The notes under the pieces were generated by a model. It did no database searches. It was not told where the DNA came from and saw nothing but the letters and a program-made list of their open reading frames with translations. Shown in pieces: positions 55,510-64,000 of a stretch of 64,000 nucleotides of DNA; within the stretch, counting starts at the first letter, position 1; every line of letters begins with the position of its first letter. The translations under genes and the position numbers were made by a program. The stretch covers positions 5,806,001 to 5,870,000 of the forward strand of contig CM045751.1 of the NCBI GenBank assembly GCA_024760905.1, written 5' to 3'. The DNA is from Plotosus lineatus. Lineage: Eukaryota > Chordata > Actinopteri > Siluriformes > Plotosidae.

Positions 55510-55720
55510 CAGCATAAATTCTGGACCGCGGAACGTTGGAAAACGATTGAAGTTTGAAAAGTGATAGAGCGATGGGCGTGTCAGGCTCAGAAGGGAAGAG
55601 CAATGTCCCTCTCATGCAGAGTGGCAACTGTACAAGCATGTGGTGGCAGTGTGATGACCTGGGCTTGCTTCAGTTGGTCACGTTGAGGCTCAGCAACACT
55701 AGGAGGGAATAATGCTGATG
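55510..55720 (+). mobile_element. Tc1/mariner transposase scrap
   Basis: Plus-strand translation around 55638-55672 gives ACGGSVMTWACFS, the conserved GGSVMVWGCFS block. FWTAERWKTIE precedes it in another frame. No termini. Confidence 0.55.
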
Positions 55721-57511
55721 AAATTAATGGACTGTTTTTAATCCTTGATCACATGAGCAATCCATTTGAGCTCATATTTTGAAATAATGGTTCAGGCAGC
55801 ATTACGAATCTTTACGATTATCTCTCAGATTTACAGTGTCTTACTTTAAATTATTCAATAGAAGATCTTGGAGGTGGGGTCGGGAGGTAGAAATATTAGA
55901 CCTTTTCATGCCTGGGCACTGAATCTAAAACTTCAAAAAAAAAAAAATTATAGTCTCCAGCTTTATTTTTTGCCAGCTGAACCAAACTTGATGTTCTAGA
56001 TATGGCCCGTAGGCTGAAGGCAGAATTGTACTACTGGGCTAATAAAATTTGAATATTTACAATATCCATCTCTGACCATCTAGGCAGCAAGATTGCCGTA
56101 CATTTTATATCTTTACTGAAAAAATAACCCTCTTCCCTAAATAGAACTTGCTTAATGGCTTCCAGTCATCACTGGTTACCATTAACTACAACTAATTATT
56201 TTAATGGAAACCATTAGGCCAGTTCTCTTCAAGAAATGTTTTATTCCAACAGTGATAGATCAGTATGGATCAGAAATAACAGTGAAAACAGACACATCAA
56301 CAACTTCAAAACAACTTGGACACCAGAGCATGTGCACTCGGCCGGTGCCATACTCTATTAGAAATGAGTGTGTCTTCAGGAGGGGGAATTTGCGCGGCGT
56401 GCGTGAACAATGGGGGCTGTATGCATAGAATGGAAATCCAAAACTTCCTTAAGCCCTGACAGGAAGCTTAGGTCCAAGGAACAGGAAATAGAAAAGGGGC
56501 ACCTGTCCTGTCTGTAAATCTCCTTTGTCAAGTCAATTCTTTCAGTCAATATGATCCATCAACTGTGTGTTAAACGTTCTTGCATTACAGTAAAACGTTA
56601 CGTTGGTGTTTAAGAGCTGCTCTGTGTTTCGACTTTAAAAATATTTTTAAACACTCTGCAAGCAGCAGCGGATGAGATTAGCTGGACCGAAATCTTGTGC
56701 TGAAGCTGAGAATGGCAGGAAGGGTCCTATTATTCTAAGCCATTCTGTGCAGCAGTGAGCCGTGCGGCGCCTGGAGCCTGTCTACCATGTTCTCGCTCGC
56801 CAGGATATCCGACTCGCGACCGCTGCTCCCACTCTACGCCAAATATTTCACTCCTGAGACGGTCGGCACTTCCTGATATAGGATGCACTCGCTTGTCTCT
56901 ATGTGACCTTAAACACTAATAAAGGGCCTATAATACGTCCCGGGAGTCAAGAGGTCCCGAGTCTGATAGCCAGCGCTATTGTGAGGCTCCTGTTCACTGG
57001 AAAAACAAAAAGATGTCGGTTTGTCTCTAAGCTGCTGGACAACAATCAGAAAAACCGGAGCGAGGGAGGCTGTTGTTTCAGTGAGTGTAAGGAAAACTCT
57101 TCTCGTGCTTATATTCTAATTAAAACAATCACTGACTTCCTTGGATGATGTCACACTATGAGCTCAAGTTATTAAAAGCAAATAAAAAGGCTCAGCATTT
57201 GCCTGAGTAATCAGGATGTCCGTGGATGGTGTGCATGTCTGGATATATAAATATCTGAATCAAGATCATAACTGATGCTCTACATCGAAGTGCGAGTGCT
57301 ACAGTGACCACTCTGAAAACTCATCATGCTTTTGCCTATCAGTGCTTATTAAATAACAGTGATTGACTGAAGGTGAGATGTTTGCATTTTCGCAGAGACA
57401 GAACATCAGGACGCGCTCCGAGATCTGAATAATTCTCCTTATCACACAAAATACATCTTCTAGAGTTGCTTTAATATCCGTTCATAATATTTTTGCCCAT
57501 CACAGCTGGGA
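55721..57511. other. 1.8-kb repeat-poor island, candidate regulatory DNA
   Basis: Apart from an A13 run near 55938 there is no recognised repeat. 56640-57180 is GC-balanced, with words such as AACAATCAGAAAAACCGG and TTATTAAAAGCAAATAAAAA. The plus ORF 56903-57148 is unrecognised. Function is inference only. Confidence 0.35.
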
Positions 57512-57860
57512 TGGGGCAGTGGTAGTCTAGTGGTATAAATAAGGCGCCGGATCGCTGATCCAAAGGTTGGGGGTTCGAGTCCCACTCTCTACAAGGTTGT
57601 CACTGTCCCCCCCAGTGCAGCTAATTGGGTTATCAAAGGCCAGCCATGTCTCTCACTGTCTATGGTGTGAGGCATGTAAAAGAACCATTGCTGACTTTCG
57701 ACAAGAGTAGGCTGCAAAGCCGTCAGCGTGTTTCCGCCCTGTGATGGCCTGGCGAGCTGTCCTGGGTGTACTCTGCCCTCGCCCTGACTTGGCTGGGATG
57801 GGCACCAGCCTCCCCGCGACCCTAATTAGGATGAAGCGGTTACAGAAAATGAACCGAATG
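57512..57860 (+). mobile_element. SINE-AB composite, full length
   Basis: Head GGGGCAGTGGTAGTCTAGTG with the perfect B box GGTTCGAGTCC, middle GGTTATCAAAGGCCAGCCAT, SINE-B tail GATGGCCTGGCGAGCTGTCC, CGACCCTAATTAGGATGAAG and AAAATGAACCGAATGAA. Confidence 0.9.
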
Positions 57861-58057
57861 AACAGCTGGGATGAGTCAGCTGGAAGTTATGCTAGTTGTA
57901 GCGTGCTAGTCTCTGTTAGCGCCATTGCCGATTCATTGTAAAAAGATTTCATGAAAATATTCCACAGGAAGAACTTTTATTATTATTTCCAAGAATTCCA
58001 TTTCGAGACCAAACGTGCTTGGCTTGTTGGTTTTATAAGCTTGGACTGTACTTCCCT

Positions 58058-58247
58058 GTAAATTCATTCATTTTCTGAACTGTTCAATCATTCTTGGGTC
58101 AGCGGGAGGCTGGAGACTATCTCGGTCACCTCTAGTTAAACTCAGGGCACATCCTGAATAGCTTGGCAGTCCATCGCAACCTCGGACCTCGAACTACCAA
58201 TCTTCTGATTAGTAAGACAGAGCCTCAAACACTGGGCCCCCACCGCC
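58058..58247 (-). mobile_element. SINE-B tail joined to an unassigned head
   Basis: TTCATTCATTTTCTGAACTG and GGAGGCTGGAGACTATCTCG are SINE-B. The part 58180-58247 (CGGACCTCGAACTACCAATC, GACAGAGCCTCAAACACTGG) looks tRNA-like but matches none of the other heads here. Confidence 0.6.
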
Positions 58248-58257
58248 CCTCAACTTC

Positions 58258-58573
58258 ATTGTTCATTTTCTGTAACCGCTTAATTCTTATTAGGGTTGTG
58301 GGGAGGCTGGCAAGGGCAGAGTACACCCTGGACAGCTCACCAGGCCATCGCAAGGCGGAAACACGCTGACGGCTTTGCAGCTCCTCTTGTCGAAAGTTAG
58401 AAATGGTTCTTTTACAGCCTCACACCATAGACAGTGAGAGACCTGGCCGGCCTCTCATAACCGAGGTAGCTGCACTGGGGGGGACAGTGAGAACCTGTGG
58501 AGAGTAGGGCTTGAACCCCCAACCTGAGGATCAGTGATCCAGCACCTTTACCACCAGGCCACCACTGCCAGCA
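58258..58573 (-). mobile_element. SINE-AB composite with intact target duplication
   Basis: CCTCAACTTC flanks it at 58248-58257 and 58574-58583. In the minus direction it reads head (GGCAGTGGTGGCCTGGTGGT, GGGGGTTCAAGCCC), middle, and SINE-B tail (CCTAATAAGAATTAAGCGGT). The duplication encloses both head and tail, so the composite moved as one unit. Confidence 0.9.
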
Positions 58574-58609
58574 CCTCAACTTCCATATTTTAATTGCATA
58601 TACTTCCTC

Positions 58610-58772
58610 CCTCACATCCGGGGCAATTAGTCTAATATGCATGTTTTTGGAGCGAGGTGGAAGCAGGATTACCTGGAGGAAACCCACACAAGCTTGAGGA
58701 GAACATGAAAACTCCACCCAGAAATGGACTCAAACCCAGGACCTTCCTGTTGTGAGGCAGATCGACAACTGA
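58610..58772 (-). mobile_element. SINE-B 5' half
   Basis: CATCCGGGGCAATTAGTCTA, GATTACCTGGAGGAAACCCA, inverted B box GGACTCAAACCCAGGACC. Confidence 0.78.
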
Positions 58773-59828
58773 GAATGAACAAAGTTGAGCTGCTGTTTAT
58801 TCTCGGTTGATGAGATGTGCTCATCACAACTCCACCATGACACCTGCATTTTATATGCATTATTTGCTAATTCTGCTCTATTTTATAAAAATTAACTCAA
58901 TCTGTTCATTTTCAAACAATTAGATTGTTGCCTGATGAAGCTACTTTTACACTTTTTAATGATCCTTTTTATGTCTCTTTGTATTTACTGCCACATTATT
59001 TCTTTGTGACATGTTTGTCACCCCAGGCACAGGAAGCTGGCTCATTGGGTAACACTTGATTGCCACCAAGTAGTTAAATTTGTATAAAAAAGCCTCTTTG
59101 CAAGTGACTAAGGACAGGCTTGTGTTCGGAGGGAGAGATTGAGACCGTGGCTGCTGCTGCTGTTGTTTTCATTGTGTGCTCGGGATGCAGGGAGGGTAAA
59201 AAGAAAAAAAAAAAAACAATAATGCATGTAATGCTGATTTTGGAACTCGTCCACACAGCTTTTCCCAGACTGGCCAGCCTTGGGAACGGCTGATAGCTTG
59301 GCACACCAGAGCTGGGCGTCTCTCTCTAGGCATTGGGGCCGAGTTGGTTGCCTGCACACGACAACTATGTACGGGATGAAAGGAATCCTTCCTCCTGCCT
59401 GGGAAAAGAAGAAGTACACACATACACAGAGAATAAACCTTCACGCTGAGCCATCGTGCAAGGCTGGAGCCGCTCTGAATCATGCTCTAATTATTCCCAG
59501 AGGGCATCGAGTCATAGTCTCTGCTGGAAGCCGAATAGTCGCTGCACACTCCTGTCCATCCACTAATATGAATGGCTGTTGGTTTTTTTAAGGAGGCAAT
59601 TGATAATAAATGAGATTAAAAACAAAGTGGGTTATGTAATAGTATTCAGCTCAATTTTCTTTCTATAGAGACTTTAATTGTCGGAAATTTCACAGAGCAG
59701 CTTTATGGAAATCCTTAATTAACAAGCCAAGACTACGCTGACAAGGAAAACTCATTGAAAGGAGTCAAGTGTAAGTCAGCTAAAAATTTGATTTTGTGCT
59801 AGAGAAATGGGAAAAGCTTTGTGAACTG
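58773..59828. other. 1-kb repeat-free island, candidate regulatory DNA
   Basis: Only an A13 run near 59204 interrupts it. 59430-59780 is rich in AATTA-type words (CTCTAATTATTCCCAGAGGG). No ORF is convincing. Function is inference only. Confidence 0.35.
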
Positions 59829-59950
59829 GCAGCAAGAAGGTCCAGGGCTCAGAACATGGGCGTTTCTGTGTAGTTCATATGTTCTCCTCATGTGTCTGTG
59901 GGTTCTCCTCGGCGTATCTCGGTTCCTCCGAAAGTCCAAAGATACACATA

Positions 59951-60889
59951 GAGTCGTGCCTTGACTTACGAAATTAGTCCATTCCGAGGGCAAGCTTGTC
60001 AGTAAAAATGTCCATTCGATAAAACAAAAATTCCCATAAGAAATCATAGAAAAACAATTAATCCATCCCAACCCCCCCCAAACTCATATAACCTAATACA
60101 AACACATATATTTGACATAATATATTAAAAATAATCATGTAAAAACAGTAAATATTTCATAATGATACATGTACATTAATCATTAAATGATAATAAAACA
60201 AGAAGAAACAATAAGGCAACTAACACTTCCGATTATTGACTGCGGCAAAGATGTCATGTGGGCGCAAAGATGTCACGTGGGCAGGCATGAGGTGGTGCAT
60301 AACAGAGAAGGACGAGAAGTTTTGTGCATGTGCACGCTAGGAATGCCAGCAAGGAAAAGCTTGTGGTGAGCTTCCACAATGCCAGTGCTTCTCAAATAGT
60401 GGGGTGCACTCCCCTTGGGGAGCATGTTGTGATGCCGTGGGGGGGGGCATATGACCCTGGGGAACATGCTTTTTTGCCATACTGTACTAGAATTAAGTGT
60501 ATTGTGCATACTTTGCAGTAGATGGCGGTAGCGCTCTCACTGTGTTCCCTATGGTTTAGGCAAAAAGCACCGAGCAAGCAATATGAAGTACAGTAAACAG
60601 TCTTTAGAGTCGCGTGGGGGGCGCTTGGGGGTGGCAGTAAATTTTTAATTTTTTTTTCCTATAGGGGTAATCACAGGAAAAAATTGAGAAGCATTGCATA
60701 AGGCGTTCTTGGAGTATGGAGGAATACATGAGAAAGAATACAAGGCTAATTGACACAGAAAAGCCATTTCCCCAGCAGAGCTCGTAAACCAAAATTTTGC
60801 TGGTTGGATGGGGCAGATTTTTGGTGGGATCGAAGCTCATATCATGGAAAATTTGTTATAAAAGACACTTGTAACTCAAGGTACGACTG
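59951..60889. mobile_element. Tigger copy 2, inside SINE-B and carrying a hAT
   Basis: TA flanks. Left end GAGTCGTGCCTTGACTTACG and right end AACTCAAGGTACGACTG. The right 190 bases are the inverse of the left 190 bases of copy 1 (AAATTTTCCATGATACGAGC there against its complement here). No transposase domain remains. Confidence 0.87.
60383..60696. mobile_element. hAT MITE nested in Tigger copy 2
   Basis: Ends CAGTGCTTCTCAAATAGTGG and AAAAATTGAGAAGCATTG. Flanks CACAATGC and CATAAGGC agree at 6 of 8 positions when read as a decayed direct duplication. Shares TAGCGCTCTCACTGTGTTCC with the element at 45006. Confidence 0.85.
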
Positions 60890-61333
60890 TATTAAACTAG
60901 CTGGCTGTTCCAGATTACCCCTAGGTTTGAATGTGACTGGTTGTATGTGTGCTGGCCTGTGATGGTCTACTGTTCAGGGTGTCTCCACCCAATGTTGGCT
61001 AACATAGGGTCCAGCCACCCCACAACCCGAGGAGGATGAAGTAGTTAGGCGAATGAGTGAGTGAGGAAACAAGATTGACAGCTGACAGGTCTTTAGTATG
61101 ATTGAATGAATTCTATTGTTCCATTTATCAATTCATTTATTAGCTAGTTTATTTGCAATAATAATGATAATAATAATAATAAGAAGAAGAAGAATAACAA
61201 TAATAATGCTGTAAGTTTTTATTTGTACTTGTCATATGTCTAAATCAAAACATGTCACAAAATAAATTTGGAATAATAAATTTTAAAAATACAAACAAAT
61301 TAGTATTCATCTATACATTTAATTTATAAATAA

Positions 61334-61467
61334 AAGGGCTCTGCCTGCGATGGCCTGGCGAGCTGTCCAGGGTGTGCCCCGCTCTCACCCAGAGTCGGCT
61401 GAGATGGGCGCCAGCCTTCCCATGACCCTAATTAGGACTAACAATTCAGAAAATGAATGAATGAAAA
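61334..61467 (+). mobile_element. SINE-B 3' fragment
   Basis: CTGCGATGGCCTGGCGAGCT, GAGTCGGCTGAGATGGGCGC, CATGACCCTAATTAGGACTA, then AATGAATGAATGAAAAG. Confidence 0.87.
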
Positions 61468-62078
61468 GGTCTCTGATGGGACCGTGCTCTGAGAAACAGA
61501 GACTGAAAGGACTCCGACTACTTAGATGTCCTCTCAAATTACAAGAAGATTCCGGCCAGTTATAGGGGCTGCACTTTCCTTAATTCAAAAGCTCATAAGA
61601 TTTAAAAACCCTTATAGAGGGACATGTCCATCAGCAGAGAAAAGGAGGGAAACTCCGGGGTGCGTAAAGCTGCTTTAATTATCTCGTGAGTTCACACACA
61701 CCTGGTAGAGTGCTGTGCTATGAGATGCTGCTGACAGGATGACGGGCGGAGAGCCAGGGGCACGGGGTGAAGCCGGACCTATAAAATCTGGAGTGATAAA
61801 CGCTTCACCTGGTCACAGTGATGACAGGATGGAAAATATAGTTTATCACTCAGGGAAGAAGGGAGGCACGAAGCACTTCAGCACGGCTGGATTTACTGAA
61901 AGATTCAAAAAAAAGGGGAGAATATAAACAAGGCTTGAAGTGAAAGGGGACGCCGTACAGCGGGAAATAAAGTTCACCTTCTTGTTGGGTTTCGATTGTG
62001 ATATGACCTCAAGGACTTTTAACTTTAATTCGGTTCACCTTGCTGCAAGCTTTTTTTAATTTTTTTTTTATAGGTTGC
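61468..62078. other. repeat-free island
   Basis: GC-balanced unique sequence up to a T tract at 62051-62069. The plus ORF 61739-61927 is unrecognised. May be conserved non-coding DNA, by inference only. Confidence 0.35.
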
Positions 62079-62330
62079 TCATTCACTCATTTGGAGAAGC
62101 ACTTTATTCTAGGGTTGTCCTATGGCTGGAGCCTATCTCAGCCGACCCAGTGAAGATGGAGTACACGCTGACCAGCTTGCCAGACCAACACGCACTTCAC
62201 ACTCATACCTAGGGGCAGTTTGAACAGCTCGTCAGCGTAATATCGTTGGACTGTGGGAGGAAACCGGAGTACCCGGAGGAAACCCACACAAGAACGGAAA
62301 GAACATGCAAACTCCCCGCAGGAACACCCA
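62079..62330 (-). mobile_element. SINE-B copy, head missing
   Basis: TCATTCACTCATTTGGAGAA, CCTATCTCAGCCGACCCAGT, GAGGAAACCGGAGTACCCGG, CATGCAAACTCCCCGCAGGA. Confidence 0.85.
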
Positions 62331-62362
62331 CATCCGCAGAATTCTCGAAAAATAAATCACTC

Positions 62363-62490
62363 TTCATTTATTCATTTTTCTGAACAGCTTAGTCCTAATT
62401 AGGGATGTTGGAAGGCTGGTGCCCATCTTGGCCAACTCTGGGTGAGGGATGAGTACACCCACGGTCAGCTTGGCAGGCCAGAAACGCATT
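62363..62490 (-). mobile_element. SINE-B or SINE-AB 3' fragment
   Basis: ATTTATTCATTTTTCTGAAC, TAGTCCTAATTAGGGATGTT, ending CCAGAAACGCATTGG, which is where SINE-AB would switch to its middle. Confidence 0.78.
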
Positions 62491-62819
62491 GGTTTACACA
62501 ATCTTTTACTCTTCAGAATGAATGAATGAATTAATAAATAAATAAATAAAACCAATCTGTTGGGCAGATGCTGAATAACCATTATGAAAATATATTGTAG
62601 CTTCTGACTGATCAGAAAATGTTGACGTATTTTTATAACAGTAGCTCTGATAATACCATATATGCACCATTAGTTGCCATAGTAACACTTAATTCACTGG
62701 GAATATGTGAACGCAATGCATTAAAAAAAAGTATTTATAAAAAAACAAAAATTTCTGTTCAGCTACTTGTTTGAAGGAGTCTCCAGTGTTAGTAGCAACT
62801 TTACATTTTCCTCCATATA

Positions 62820-63304
62820 CAGGGATCCCTCGCTGCTTCACGCTTCAATTCACCGGCTTCAGTGCATCACGGTTTTTTAATTTTTTTTTTTTTTTTTAAT
62901 ATTCATTGAGTTAAAAAATAACGAAATTAAGGAAGAATAGAAGAAGAGGGGGAAAGTTCAGGAAAATGCAGCAAAAAAAGGCCAGTTATGCAAAAAATAA
63001 ATAAATAAATAAAACCCTAAAGAAACAAAAAAAAAAAAAAAAACCAACCCAAAACTACTTATATTTTTGCGAGGTGCGCATCTGTATGTGTGTATTTATA
63101 TTTTATTTACACCTTATGCATTATTTTTGAATGTTTAATTGTTATTATAAGCATTTATAGCATTGAAATGTATTTATTGATATTATATACATGTATGTAT
63201 ATGTAAAAATATATGGGGGGGGGGGGGTTGGTCATACTTTGTGGAATTCGGTGGTCGTGGGGGGATCTTGGTCCCAATTAACCGCGGAAAGTGAGGGATC
63301 CCTG
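62820..63304. mobile_element. MITE-G copy 3 (485 bp)
   Basis: TA flanks. Left end CAGGGATCCCTCGCTGCTTC, right end GAAAGTGAGGGATCCCTG. The interior matches copies 1 and 2. A G11 run lies near 63215. Confidence 0.88.
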
Positions 63305-63691
63305 TATTAGAGTCATCAGGACAGAGGACATTGTGTACAAGGTTATAATTATACGCATGAGATATTCAAAATGAGACAAACGTATGATCCTCCATAAAAA
63401 TTTTTTTTTATTAATTTGTTTGTTTATGTTTTTATTTTAATTATTGATCTATTTTAATTCTGGGTTCTCAAAATTGATAAGCATTACGAGAAAAACATTA
63501 ATTCTTCTTCTCCTACTTTTCCTCTTCTTCCTTTCGATGCTTCCTTAAGAACTCATGAAACTTAAAATCACTCAAATGATGAAAGTTCGATTTTGTCCAT
63601 TCTCGCTCTGCATGGTACAGTATGTTGTTCGTCCTTCGAGGTCGAAGATGACGAATAATAAACATGGTATAGCAACTCTGTGAAAGAGAAG

Positions 63692-63730
<39 letters not shown>

Positions 63731-63823
63731 CCATGAGGATATAAGGGGTCATTCTGAGCTTATGAAAACCAAGTGGTTGATGATTCGAGGTGATTACATT
63801 CTCATCAAAATGTAGACGTGACC

Positions 63824-63859
<36 letters not shown>

Positions 63860-64000
63860 GAATAGATGACTCGAAATCCTCCGTAGTGCACCTTTTAAAG
63901 CAAAAAGAAGACATTTTCAAACACTTGCTGTTCAGGCAACAAGATAAACAGGGTTGGTTTTATTACTAATAATAAATAATAATCTTTCACAAAATAAAAC
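63305..64000. other. non-coding stretch to the right edge
   Basis: Contains (AG)n at 63693-63726 and T31 at 63827-63857. The minus ORF 63513-63920 runs through both tracts (poly-Lys and Ser-Leu repeats) and is not a gene. Confidence 0.55.

Larger units (their letters stand above)
59829..61066 (+). mobile_element. SINE-B copy split by a Tigger element
   Basis: Left part 59829-59950 (GGCAGCAAGAAGGTCCAGGG, TCCGAAAGTCCAAAGATACA) and right part 60890-61066 (AAACTAGCTGGCTGTTCCAG, CCAATGTTGGCTAACATAGG, GCGAATGAGTGAGTGAG) are consecutive in the SINE-B consensus. The Tigger at 59951-60889 lies between them with TA duplicated. Confidence 0.85.

Noticed and set aside
63513..63920. 135-codon minus ORF near the right edge
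   Set aside because: Runs through a T31 tract and an AG repeat, giving poly-Lys and Ser-Leu. No recognisable domain.
1..64000. A novel defence, CRISPR-like or operon-type system
   Set aside because: No spaced direct-repeat array with unique spacers and no gene cluster. The only tandem arrays are microsatellites, the 42-bp minisatellite and a 3 x 21-bp repeat.

Overview
The window is vertebrate nuclear DNA, almost certainly from a teleost fish. It holds one clearly recognisable gene, split into six exons with GT-AG introns. The rest is dense in the repeats typical of fish genomes: Tc1-like transposons, tRNA-derived SINEs, hAT and pogo/Tigger elements, and long CA/GT and TA microsatellites. 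I see no bacterial or viral gene organisation, no CRISPR array and no gene cluster. I cannot name the species.

Layout. Positions 62-4128 (minus strand) carry a complete coding sequence for hddc2, an HD-domain 5'-deoxynucleotidase of the YfbR family: six exons, 205 codons plus stop, with the 3' UTR running off the left edge. Its promoter side (4129-4278) has NRF1-like and YY1-like motifs and then runs straight into a SINE. In mammals the region 5' of HDDC2 is a long gene-poor interval leading to HEY2, and the remaining 60 kb looks like such an interval. Apart from one unrecognised exon-like ORF (17616-18008, minus) I find no convincing second gene. Several repeat-poor islands (35.4-36.8, 55.7-57.5, 58.8-59.8 and 61.5-62.1 kb) are the places I would look for conserved regulatory DNA.

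Repeats, with names used below. SINE-A: tRNA-like head with a B box, a middle part, and a tail matching the 3' end of a LINE whose last codons survive at 43669-43799. SINE-B: another tRNA-derived family, head with GGTTCGAATCC and tail containing CCTAATTAGGATTAAGCGG followed by ATGA repeats. SINE-AB: the SINE-A head and middle joined to the SINE-B tail. SINE-C: tRNA-derived with an L2/HpaI-type tail. MITE-G: ~490 bp element with ends CAGGGATCCCTCG. MITE-P: element with ends CAGAYGCWCCCCGACTTACG. Tigger: pogo-like element with ends CAGYGGTRCCTCRACTTAYG. hAT elements are recognised by 8-bp target duplications. For SINEs, strand + means head-to-tail along the given strand.

The most informative structures are nested insertions: a hAT inside a Tc1 (12803-13132, perfect 8-bp duplication) and a hAT inside a Tigger inside a SINE-B (59829-61066). 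Others are a 42-bp minisatellite that grew out of the terminal part of a hAT element (9713-10340), the two Tigger copies sharing one hAT insertion site, and the two SINE families that share a head but use different tails. All transposase genes seen are broken. I did not find a previously undescribed functional system. What is unusual here is transposon biology.
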